The notes under the pieces: generated by a model
Told to the model about the DNA's origin: nothing
Databases searched by the model: none
Seen by the model: only the letters and a program-made list of their open reading frames with translations
DNA from: Sphaerosporella brunnea
Lineage: Eukaryota > Ascomycota > Pezizomycetes > Pezizales > Pyronemataceae
Direction of reading: 5' to 3'
Length of the DNA: 64,000 bases
NCBI GenBank assembly: GCA_008704415.1
Contig: VXIS01000047.1
Coordinates: forward strand, 1-64,000
In this document: positions 52,540 to 62,006 of the stretch, piece after piece
Numbering within the stretch: position 1 is the stretch's first letter
Layout of the letters: every line of letters starts with the position of its first letter
Position numbers and translations under genes: made by a program

Positions 52540-53697
52540 ATGCCGATATACAAAGCTATCTCCGACGACCTCTGGGTACGCCTCGTGGCTGCCAGCGCTC
52601 TCACCGATCTTGAAAACAACGACCGTCTCGACTATATCCACAGAATCTGCACCGAAGTCCTCAGCACCCCTGACTATACACCTGGACCCACGGACGACGA
52701 CCTTACCTTGGCCGAAGAAACCGCTCGAGCTGACGCTGCCAAGCAAGAACTGGTCCGTCAACGAGAAATCATCACCCGCCTCCAGGGCCAGCCGGCACCG
52801 GAGAACCATGGAGCACGAGGTGACAAGCTCCCGGACGCACCTATGTTCGACGGGACCCGCGATAAGCTTCGGTCGTTTGTTGCCCAGCTCCGTCTCAAGC
52901 TGTTCGCAGACACCACACGCTTCCCAACCCCCCAGCTACGGTTGTCCTATGCCATCAACCGATGCGAAGGCCGTGCCATGGAACAACTCCTCCCCTACAT
53001 TCGCGATAATGGCACGATTACAGGACTCGACGATGTTGAAGACGTCATCAGCGTCCTCCAGACTGCCTTCGGTGACCCGGACCGCGCCGCCACAGCTCGT
53101 CACAAGCTCCAAACCCTTCGACAAGGCAACAAGGAATTCTCGCTATACTACGCCGAGTTCTCCAGGCTGGTCTCCGATTTGGATTGGGATCAACGTGCCA
53201 CCATGGATGCCCTCCGGCATGGACTCTCAATCGAAATCCTCGAGAAGCTCATCGGCACCCCAAATCCCACCAACCTTAACGACTTTGTCAACCTGTGCCA
53301 ATGTCTTGACTCCCAAATCAGTGCCGTTGAGCACCTCCGCAAACTCCGGTCTAGCACTTCGTCTTCAACCTCCCGCAACGCCAGTCACCATCCGGTCACT
53401 ACTCCACAACGACCCCGCACGCCTCAAGGAACCTTCGCTCCCACTTCGGCACCCCAGCCTCAACCTGACACTACGCAGCCCGTACCTACACCCATGGACC
53501 TTTCCGCCAATCGCCGCAAGATCACACCCCAGGAACGAGCTGCCCGGCTTGCCGAGGGTCGCTGTCTCTACTGCGGCGGCCACGGGCACTTGGCTGCGAC
53601 CTGCCCCAATAAGCCAGCCCACCTCCGAGCCGCCGCCACCACTACGACTACCACGCTCACTCACCTCCCGACCGACAACCAGTCGGGAAACGTCTAG
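52540..53697 (+). CDS. gag: Gag of Gypsy-A
   Basis: 385 aa from the ATG at 52540; the upstream open part lies in the LTR and lacks an ATG. The N-terminal half is helical, then a capsid-like retrotransposon Gag domain (about 100-280) with FDGTRDKLRSFVAQLRLKLF and a YYAEFSRLVSDLDWD block. A Pro/Thr/Ser-rich linker follows, then a zinc knuckle CLYCGGHGHLAATC (342-355, C-x2-C-x4-H-x4-C) that binds the RNA. No stop or frameshift. Pol follows in the -1 frame, and the pol frame is already open before the gag stop, so pol was probably made by -1 frameshifting. Confidence 0.93.
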   Translation: MPIYKAISDDLWVRLVAASALTDLENNDRLDYIHRICTEVLSTPDYTPGPTDDDLTLAEETARADAAKQELVRQREIITRLQGQPAPENHGARGDKLPDAPMFDGTRDKLRSFVAQLRLKLFADTTRFPTPQLRLSYAINRCEGRAMEQLLPYIRDNGTITGLDDVEDVISVLQTAFGDPDRAATARHKLQTLRQGNKEFSLYYAEFSRLVSDLDWDQRATMDALRHGLSIEILEKLIGTPNPTNLNDFVNLCQCLDSQISAVEHLRKLRSSTSSSTSRNASHHPVTTPQRPRTPQGTFAPTSAPQPQPDTTQPVPTPMDLSANRRKITPQERAARLAEGRCLYCGGHGHLAATCPNKPAHLRAAATTTTTTLTHLPTDNQSGNV

Positions 53698-56600
53698 ACC
53701 AGCCGCACATTGATGGCTATGCTGCTGGTCACCCCATCTCGTTGTCTTTGTCTAGCTTAGGATTGACAGCTCTTGGAGTTACGGACACAGTTGTGGAGGA
53801 AACAGTACTGGAAGGAAAGCACCTTATTGTTTCTTGCACTCTGTCATTCAGCAATAAAACTGTTCGTACTCATGCGCTGATTGATTGTGGCGCAACTGGC
53901 ATATCCTTTGTGGTCGAAGACTTCGCTCGCCATCACCAACTCCCCTTACGCTCCTTAAGAAAACCCCGTGCCCTCGAAGTAATCGACGGCCGTCCAATCT
54001 CTTCCGGTGACATCACTCATCTGTCCGTCGCCCAATGTACCATCCAAGATCATCAAGAACAACTCCCCATGTTTGTCACCAAATTAGGACACTACCCCAT
54101 TGTACTCGGAATCCCCTAGCTCCAGCTCCACGACGTCGCGATCCGATTCAGCTCTCGGACTCTCACCTTCGGATCACAATACTGCCTGGCTCACTGCAAC
54201 CCGGTACCATCAACCGTCTCAGCCCTTAGCGAAGAACCTCCAGAGGTCTTTTGGGAACCCATCACAGCAGCGCCAGCAAAACTCCACATCGCCTCTCTAA
54301 AAGCCTCCTCCTTCTGCCGATTGGCCAAGAAAAAGCACCTAGCCGTCTACTCTATATCCCTGTACGAAATTAATAGGGCCCTTGAAAAGAAGTACGCGGA
54401 AGACGACAACGACCTACGCAAAATTGTCCTTGCCGAATTCCACGGCTATCTCCCTTTGTTCAAGGAGGCAATTGCAAATAGACTACCGCCGCATCGACCA
54501 TATGACCATAAGATTCCTTTGAGACAGGGCTTCGTTTCCCCATTTGGCCCTCTGTATTCCCTCTCCCGAGAGGAGCTGGAAGCCCTCAAGGCTTGGCTCG
54601 AAGAAAACTTGGAAATGGGATTTATCCGCCGCTCATCCTCGCCAGCCGCGTCGCCCATCCTGTTCGTCAAGAAAGCAGACGGGTCTCTACGGCTGTGTGT
54701 TGACTACCGAGACCTGAACGAAGGAACTATCAAGAACAGGTACCCGTTACCTCTGATCCAGGAGACACTGATGCAGCTCTCCAAGGCAAAATACTTCACG
54801 ACGTTGGACATCTGAGGAGCCTACAACCTGGTCCGCATAGCTGAAGGGGAAGAATGGAAGACCGCCTTCAGAACCCGCTACGGGCTTTTCGAATCCCTGG
54901 TCATGCCTTTCGGACTCACAAATGCCCCTGCCGACTTCCAAGCCTTCATCAACGACGTACTTCGACCGTTCCTCGACCGCTTTTGTACGGCCTACCTCGA
55001 CGACATCTTGATCTATTCAGAGACCATCGAAGAACACCACGAGCATATCAAGCAGATCCTCGATGCTCTCAGCAAAGCTGGGCTCCACCTCAAGCCGGAG
55101 AAATGCAAGTTCTATCAGATAGAGGTCAAGTACCTGGGCTTACTGGTCGGACGCAACGGCATGATGATGGACCCCAGCAAAGTCCAAACAATCATGGAAT
55201 GGGAACCACCATCCAACCTCAAGGACGTTCAGGAATTCTTAGGATTTGCGAACTTCTATCGCCGGTTCATTCGCGACTATTCAAAGGTGGTTGCCCCACT
55301 CACCTCGCTGACCAAGAAGGACAATGGCCAACCCGTGCCCTTTGTGTGGGGTACCGCGCAGCAAAACGCATTCGATACCCTCAAAAAGGCTTTTACAACC
55401 GCCCCGATTCTCCCACACTTTGACTATGATCGTGAAGTTGTTGTCGAAACTGATGCATTAGACCACGTCTCAGCCGGTGTCCTCTCCCAGTATGACGATG
55501 AGGGAACCCTCCACCCCGTCGCCTTCTTTTCCAAGAAACACTCCCCTGCCGAATGCAACTATGAGATCTACGACAAGGAGTTGATGGCTATCGTTCGATG
55601 CATCGAGGAATGGCGTCCCCACCTTGAAGGCTCTGCGTTCCCCGTCCAGGTTCTCACCGATCACAAGAACCTGGAATATTTCATGACAACGAAACTGCTC
55701 AACCGTCGCCAGGCCCGCTGGTCCGAATTCCTGTCTCGCTTCAACTTCAAGATAGTCTATCGACCCGGTGTCACTGGTGGGAAACCCGACGCCCTCACTA
55801 GGAGGTCTGGAGACCTCCCTAAAGAGGGGGATGAACGACTTTTGGCCAACCAACAGGCCGTCCTGAAACCGCAGAACCTGCCCGACAATCTACGCTTGAT
55901 GGCGTAAAACCCACCCAGCACCGGGCCGTCCTCCCTGGAAACCCTGTTTGACAAAGGGTACGAAGCGGATCTTTTCCCGCAACGAGTCCTAGAGATGCTG
56001 GCAAAAGGCACCCGAATCTCCAAAGACATTTCACTTGGGGACTGCTCTGAGCACCAAGGGAGGCTAATGTACCGCGGATGCTTCTACGTCCCAGATTACG
56101 CCCCCCTTCGGCTCCGACTCATTCAAGACCACCACGACCCTCCGACCATGGGACACCCGGGACGTGCAAAGACCTTGGAACTCCTATCCCGATGCTACTA
56201 CTGGACAAGTATGCGACATGACGTTGAGAGATTCGTAAGCAATTGTCATACCTGCCGACGGACGAAAGCAACAAGACACGCACCGTTCGGGACTCTGAAG
56301 CCTCTTCCTGTCCCACACCATCCTTGGCAAAGTGTCTCCGTCGATTTCGTCACTGGACTTCCTGTCTCGGAAGGCTACGGCGCAATCTGCGCAGTAGTCT
56401 GTCGACTAACAAAACAACGCCACCTGATTCCCTGTCTTACAACCATCGACGCAGAAGGATTCGCTCAGCTATTTATTGAAAACGTCTTCAAGCACCATGG
56501 CCTCCCCGACGTTCTCATCTCCGACCGAGGCCCCCAATTCGTTGCTAACTTCTGGAAACACCTTGCTTCCTGTCTTGGGATTGAGACTGCTCCAAGCACC

Positions 56601-57404
56601 GCCTTCCACCCGCAGACTGATGGTCAGACAGAACGGATCAATGCCGTCACGGAGCAGTATCTCCGCGCCTACGTATCATACCTGCAGAACGATTGGAAGA
56701 AGTATCTCCCCCTGGCCGAATTCGCAGCCAATAACCAGGCTTCCGAGACTACGTCACTGTCTCCTTTCTTCGCCGTCTATGGCCGTAACCCTAAGTGCTC
56801 CTTTGAGCTAGACATTCGGACCGACAACCCCAAACAGGTCGACGCGCAGCTGGTGGCCGAGCGGATGTCACACATCCACAACGTTCTACGAGCCGAGATG
56901 AAGTACGCCCAAGTCAGATATACTGAAGCCGCCGATCGGTCCCGAGCCCCCGCCCCTGTGTTCAAAGAGAACGACCTCGTCTGGCTGGACTCTAGGAACT
57001 TGCGCACGTAACGACCATCTAGGAAACTCGAAAACAAGCACCTGGGCCCTTACCGAGTGGTTCGAGCCGTCGGTACCCATGCCTATGAATTGGACATCCC
57101 CAACACCATGAAGAACCATCGCACCTTTCCGGTCTCGCTCCTAAACCCGGCATCTTCCGACCCCCTCCCTGGACAGATCATTCCACCCCCTCTCCCTGTT
57201 GTTGGCGATGGCGAAAAAGAATGGTCCGTCGATGCCATTCTGGATTCCCGCTTGGTAAGGGGACGCCTCAAATATCTGGTAAAGTGGACCGGCTACGACC
57301 CACCGGAATGGGAGGCGGCGGAAGGAATCAATGGCCTTGAAGCTATCGACCGCTTCCACGAATTGTACCCACACAAGCCCGGACCACTCCCAGATGACAG
57401 CTGA
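53698..57404 (+). pseudogene. pol: Pol of Gypsy-A with four in-frame stops
   Basis: One frame throughout. Protease with IDCGATG at ~53881; reverse transcriptase with VDYRDLNEGT and the active site YLDDILIYS (~54992-55018); RNase H (VVETDA...DKELMAIV, ~55438-55600); integrase with H-H-C-C finger (GHPGRAKTLELL...CHTCRR) and the acidic triad in SVDFVTG, SDRGPQF and TERIN (~56338-56640). The C-terminal chromodomain has RLKYLVKWTGYDPPEWE. Stops lie at 54117 (TAG after LGIP, where Trp is usual), 54813 (TGA after LDI, Arg usual), 55905 (TAA) and 57009 (TAA before RPSRKL, Gln likely). Each fits one C-to-T (or G-to-A) change. No frameshift is present, so decay is by point mutation only. Confidence 0.95.
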
Positions 57405-57426
57405 AGCTTCGTCGGAGCTCAGCCAT

Positions 57427-57436
57427 AAAAGGGGGA
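57427..57436 (+). other. polypurine tract of Gypsy-A
   Basis: AAAAGGGGGA, three bases before the 3' LTR: the plus-strand primer site of the element. Confidence 0.8.
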
Positions 57437-57439
57437 TAC

Positions 57440-57720
57440 TGTCACGGCTCAAGGTTAAGGGGTGGCTCGGCGCTAGGGTTAGGGTGTCACGTGACGCGCG
57501 GTCACGTGACGGGAAAGCATAAATAGCGAGGTTTCACTTGTTTTTGATTCTTTTCTTCTTCTCTTCTTTACAGAACGTCTTGTATACTAGCGAACCTAGT
57601 AACCTTGAACCACCTTGTCTTGTCTCGTCTTCTTCTGCCTCTTGTCCTTGTCCTCCTGCCTCCGGTCCTTGCCTCGAAAGCTACGTACCTTGGACGTTTC
57701 CTCGCGCCTGTCCCGTTACA
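57440..57720 (+). repeat. 3' LTR of Gypsy-A
   Basis: 281 bp. Differs from the 5' LTR by T/A, AA/GT and T/G changes and a 4-bp insertion (CTAG) in the GCGAAC-TAACC region. None of these is a C/T change. Followed by the right TSD GGTTG. Confidence 0.95.
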
Positions 57721-57725
57721 GGTTG

Positions 57726-58157
57726 AGGGTATAGATGCCCCCTGATGTTCACCGGCGGAGCTAGGTGCTTGATAACGCGAACTCTGCGAGCGATGAGGTA
57801 CCGTTCAAGTGCTTGTTTGAGAGCAACACCCTGCGCGCTTCAACCCTCGTGATGCGCCGTCTGTTAGTCCCAGTCGTGGGTTTCCATTGCAGTCGTGGTG
57901 ATGGGACTTTCCCTCTTCGTCGGTTGACCGTGTGAGGTCGGGGGAACGTATCTGCGACGAATTGAAAGTTCCGCTCCCGTGCACTGGCGGGGGGCGAAAA
58001 AGCATCTGTTGACAGAGTGCAGTCCAGTCAGCATCGTGGTATGCCAAATTGCAGCCGTTGCGCGGTCCTGCGGTCATAAAGAGAACTGCAAGACCCCCTT
58101 TGGCGTATCTGGAAACCCTGGAGATATACAGGTTAGAATGGTCGCATGTTTGGGTTC
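57726..58157. other. no gene seen
   Basis: Continuation of the sequence that Gypsy-A interrupted. No coding region or repeat recognised. Confidence 0.4.
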
Positions 58158-58705
58158 CAGGGCTGTCAAAAGTCCGGCCACTCCGGCTTTGAGCGCGGCC
58201 TGAACCGGACTGATTGAAACGGGCTTTTGAAATCACGGCCCGTTTGGACCAGGCTTTTTGGATTGAGACCCAGGTGCCTACGGGCACCTGCCAGTCCCAG
58301 AAGTACCCGGCCCTCGGCGGGCCCGCCAGGGATCTGTAGTTTTTGGCTTACACATACACCAAGGAAAGAAACATGAACGCGAGATACAGATTCAACAACC
58401 TGAAGGACCTCCAGCTACTCCTCCATCTCCGCCGCCCGCTGTTCCCGGTCTTTTGATTGCGATCAGCGCTATAGCTGCGGCAGCACGAGCACACAACGAT
58501 TGGGGCTTTTAGTGGCCCCGCGTTCGGCGCAATGACCGACCTGACCTTAATTCAGGATACCGGGCACCGGCCGGCACCTATCAGATATCCAGGTTTTCCT
58601 TAATCTGGCCCAAACCTGTCGGGGTTGCCACATCACCGGCGCGACCAGACCCACCCCGTGGGGCCCCGTTTGGCCTGGCGGCCATCCGGACTATTGACAG
58701 CCCTG
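58158..58705. mobile_element. hAT-type MITE, second family member
   Basis: 548 bp. The left end CAGGGCTGTCAAAAGTCCGG and the right end, reverse complemented, CAGGGCTGTCAATAGTCCGG differ at one base. Subterminal blocks AAACGGGCTTTTGA, GTTTGGACCAGGC and CAGGTGCCTACGGGCAC, and AAACGGGGCCCCAC at the other end, match the MITE at 48831-49567. The 8-bp flanks do not match (TTGGGTTC and GGTACATA), so the insertion is old or its ends come from different copies. Confidence 0.75.
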
Positions 58706-59439
58706 GGTACATACTCCTTCTTTGGCAAACGAGTGTGTGGCTGGCTCTTATCCACTGGTTGCATTTAGGCTCGCGACTTCCTTCAAATCCCCGATACAAG
58801 TGTGCCAGCAGAGGCTGCATTCTCCTTTGCTTCCCAGATAGTCGCTAAGTGACGGAATCGGCTTTGTGGGGAGACAGACAAGCACATCATGTGCCTCCAT
58901 GATTTGGGACCTTCGGACAGTCGTAAATGGATGGCAGCGGATGTTGAAGAACTTGTCGTTGGAGGTGCCGATGGTCCCGACGATTCATTGGATGGGTGCG
59001 GCAGGAGCCGCACGGAGGAAGATTGAATTTTGCGCTGCTGGGCGCGGTCACGGTGTCTCTGACGTTGGGAATAACTCAGGGTTTGGTTGTTTTGGGTTTT
59101 AACTGTCATTTCCATGAACTCGAGTACAATAACGTACACGCGAGCTTTAACCAGAGTCAAACTCGTGAAACTCGCAGGCACAAGTCCATCAAAAATTCCA
59201 AAAACCCGAGTCCATAGTGTGGAGTCAGAGACTCGTGGACCACACTACCTAACGGTCCGCAACGAGTGCGAGTAGTGAGTGAGCCAGGAAGGGTTTACCT
59301 CCCCGAACGTTCTGATGGACAATAGCATCATCTTCATCCTTTTCTTACCACCTTCTGATCGATCGTCTACTCCATCCTCATCATCGTCCGTATTCCAACC
59401 CTGATCATTGCGCAACCACTCCCGCCCCTACAATATATC
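58706..59439. other. no supported gene
   Basis: CTCG-type motifs (about 59110-59250) like those of the dispersed repeats; otherwise nothing recognised. The end is pyrimidine-rich, as in a fungal 5' UTR. Confidence 0.4.
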
Positions 59440-60342
59440 GTGCCCTTCAACCATGGGTACCAGGGCCCCGTACAATACCGCCCCCTCGGCCAACCGGCAA
59501 ACCCTTTTTCTGCGCCTCTCACACCCAGCAAACGTCATCTACTTGCCAGGATATACCGGACATCCCGGCTACGTACCGCAAACGACGCGAACTCTTTGAC
59601 GCTTTGTCCCATATGCCACCACAAATTCCGGGGGGGCCAACAGGGGCTGACGCAACTGCGTCAGCACCTCTCGCAGACTGTCCAGGAGTTCCTGGCACGG
59701 ATAGGAGGCCGCACGACAATACAGACATGCGTCCCGGACATCGACGCTCAAAACCTGATTGCAGTGCTCCTGCACTGCGACAAAGGGTTCCGTGATCCGA
59801 ACAACCTGCCCACGGGGGGTGTGGACATGGCGCCGTTGAACAAGGTGCCGCATTTCTGGTGGCGGTTTTTTGGCAAGCAATGGAGCGAAACGGGAAAGAT
59901 GTTCGCTGTGCGCCTGGCTCCAAACATGAACCGATACCCGCAGCGCTCAAGCTCAGTGCGGCAGTGAATGGCCGCGGGTGGGAGCATCTGGCTGAACAGT
60001 CCACGAGGGCTCCTCGGCCGAGAGATGGTGCCGGGGATGCCTTATCGACATGGCGGCGACCTCATCGTCGTCATTGTGCGATACCTCCACAGTGTTAATG
60101 CGGGCGGCGCAGCGGTGGACAGCAAGAAGTTCCGTTTCTCCAGTGTGTTCCACGACACGTGGAGGGCGTGGGCAGCCATGGAGGGCGAACTGGGAGTGCC
60201 GGCGGTCGTTCCTGTACTCCCAGCCGAGGGGGACCACTGGAGCCGCAGAATGCTCCGCACGATCGAGGCTGGCAATTTGGCCGTGTGGTGGATCGCCAGT
60301 CATGGCAGAGCCAGGCGTCCAGTTTGGGGCACCATGCCCTGA
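59440..60342 (+). pseudogene. unrecognised ~300-codon frame with one TGA
   Basis: A single frame is open from before 59440 to a TGA at 60340, broken only by TGA at 59965-59967. The first part has LCPICHHKF...LRQHLSQ, a possible C2H2-like finger, and PHFWWRFFGKQWSETGK; the second has DTWRAWAAMEGELGV and LAVWWIASHGRARRP. The text is rich in Trp with balanced charge, unlike random frames here. No ATG stands at the left end; the first ATG after the TGA is at 59968. A CGA-to-TGA change would explain the stop. A 36-bp GTGAAT...AACAG intron would also remove it but is unusually short. Family and function unknown. Confidence 0.4.
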
Positions 60343-60948
60343 GTGCTGTGTGGTTGCGTATCCTAATGGGAAAAATACTATTTTGTGAAATACGTTGGTC
60401 GCCCCATAACCCGCTGCGAATGGATATCGTTTAGATCAATCGAGAGGAGTGACAAGGTGGAACCAGCGAAGAACGCAAAGAAGGGTTCAAGGGGAGATAC
60501 TATGAGGCGGCGTTTTCTTGTTTTGCTATATCTTGCTGGCTTTTCTTCTTGTCTTTCTGGGATTGTTACGTGCGTAGCTTGTTTGCAGGCGTCACCATAT
60601 GGTTGAGGGTTAGGAGATCACGTCAAACTTGATTAGAGTTAGGCGGAGTTGGATCAGGGTTGCCCGCGCAGTATATATTCGGAGACACAAGGTTGCTTTG
60701 TTCAGTAATCAACTTGTCTTTCTTTCTTTCCTCGTGTGATTTACTTCTTGAGATGTGGTTGTGTCGCGCGGAGAGGGTTCGCGGGGTATTCTTTGGATTT
60801 AACAGAATACAATTGAGATTCTTTGTCACCGGTTTCCATTTCAACATCAAAAAGCAATTGTAAGGCCAAGGTTGAGGTACAAGTACCCACGCCGCAATCA
60901 AAAAAATTCCCAACATACAACTAACCAACGATCTGACTAAAATCAAAC
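60343..60948. other. no gene seen; upstream of the Cys-rich ORF
   Basis: AT-richer than its surroundings, with A-rich text just before the ATG at 60949. A possible TATA-like GTATATATTC lies at about 60670. Confidence 0.4.
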
Positions 60949-61158
60949 ATGTGCTCAATTCTCCACCGGAAAAACAAGGACAACGGCCCCGACAAAGTCT
61001 TATCCTACACCTGGTGGACTTGCTGCGGGTGCTTCTTCCATCGCAATGTGCGCTTAGATGACTCTACCTTGTCACACTGCATATGTTGTTCGCGGCAAAT
61101 ATGTCCTCTCGAGAGTTGTGAGCACCTCTGGAGCAGGCGGAAGCATCGTGACCACTAG
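60949..61158 (+). CDS. small Cys-rich zinc-ribbon-like protein
   Basis: 69 aa from an ATG with A at -3 (CAAACATG). Pattern: YTWWTCCGCFFH (C25, C26, C28, H31), ten residues, then HCICCSRQIC (H43, C44, C46, C47, C52), then C57 and H59. A Trp-Cys-x-Cys pair followed by a Cys-x2-Cys/Cys-x4-Cys cluster is a layout I associate with short zinc-ribbon proteins common in ascomycetes; not searched. No signal peptide, so probably intracellular. It may be the first exon of a longer gene. Function unknown. Confidence 0.4.
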   Translation: MCSILHRKNKDNGPDKVLSYTWWTCCGCFFHRNVRLDDSTLSHCICCSRQICPLESCEHLWSRRKHRDH

Positions 61159-61576
61159 GCTCTAAATCTGTTACTGACGAAGCGGTGGTGGGCTCGGATT
61201 ATCGTGATCAGTACGTAGATTAATTTGAATTGCAAGTTACCATTCTTCAAACCAGAGTGTACCGGTCATCCACGTTGATATATGGTGAAGGATAAGAAGA
61301 TCTTGGACGAAAGTAGTGATGGACATGAGCCAGCTTGAATCACTCCTACAAGGTCAACTGGACCTGGCACGACACGTAGAGACCCAGGCTTAGGATTGAG
61401 TCCAACCTATGGATGTGCCTGAGCTGTAGCTCTAGCTGCTCCCGCTTTACCACACCTCAAGAGCGCGCACTCTGAGAATTCTAGGCAATTGTATTGAAGT
61501 CACGGTCTATTATCTGGAAAAATAAACGGGATGATCACAAACTACCATTCCTCGGCGTCCGCATCGCTCTCACTGT
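61159..61576. other. no gene seen
   Basis: 3' flank of the hAT remnant on the minus strand; it shares AACGG-GATGATCACAA-CTACCATTCCTC-type text with about 48440-48490. Confidence 0.4.
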
Positions 61577-62006
61577 CTAGGAGTTGAGTATCTGTGACTG
61601 GAACCTCATCTCAGTGTCAATCTCGCCCCTTGCGTAACGTGTCACCTTTCCACTGCGCCAAATCATCCTGCCCCAACCAGCTTTCGGGCAACAATGAACG
61701 GCTGGTTGAGGCTTCCAGAGGCTGTTTCGCTCGTTGGTAATAGCATCTCCAGCTTCGGAGAAAACACTCTCAGGCGGGACACCAGTGGCTGGTATACAGA
61801 GATAGTCTGGCGAGTGTTGGAAAGTTATAGCCATTCGCTTGCCACCAAGCCAGAATACACGGAAGGTTGACTTCATACAAAACTAAAGGCAAACATTGAA
61901 GTCTGGTAATACTTACAGTTGGATCTGTGTCCGTGGCCCAATCTCTCAACACCCATGTGACTATACGAATTTTGCGCGAGGCGGTGGAATCACCAAATGA
62001 AGGCAC
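61577..62006 (-). pseudogene. hAT transposase C-terminus (dimerisation domain), copy 2
   Basis: Minus strand. One frame gives ILAWWQANGYNFPTLARLS, the next gives DYLCIPATGVPPESVFSEAG and then DAITNERNSL and KAGWGRMIW. Together these are the hAT C-terminal dimerisation signature (W-W-x-x-n-x-x-x-Y-P-x-L; I-P-A-T-x-V-P-x-E-x-V-F-S). A -1/+1 shift lies between the two pieces (near 61820). The invariant PSERVFS reads PPESVFS. A possible intron boundary GTAAGTATTACC lies at about 61900-61912. No catalytic core is seen upstream. Related to the copy at 48470-48830. Confidence 0.85.

Larger units (their letters stand above)
52198..57720 (+). mobile_element. full-length Gypsy-A chromovirus with 5-bp TSD
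   Basis: 5523 bp. LTRs at 52198-52474 (277 bp) and 57440-57720 (281 bp), flanked by GGTTG at 52193-52197 and 57721-57725. The order is LTR, self-priming site, gag, pol (protease, reverse transcriptase, RNase H, integrase, chromodomain), polypurine tract, LTR. That order and the chromodomain mark a Ty3/gypsy chromovirus. The LTRs differ at four bases plus one 4-bp indel, about 1.5 percent, so the insertion is recent. Gag is open, but pol has four in-frame stops, so this copy cannot move on its own. A truncated LTR of the same family opens the window at 1-87. Confidence 0.97.

Noticed and set aside
52610..53713. 367-codon frame overlapping gag in another register
   Set aside because: Ser/Pro/Thr-rich shadow of gag; the other frame has the zinc knuckle and capsid-like domain.
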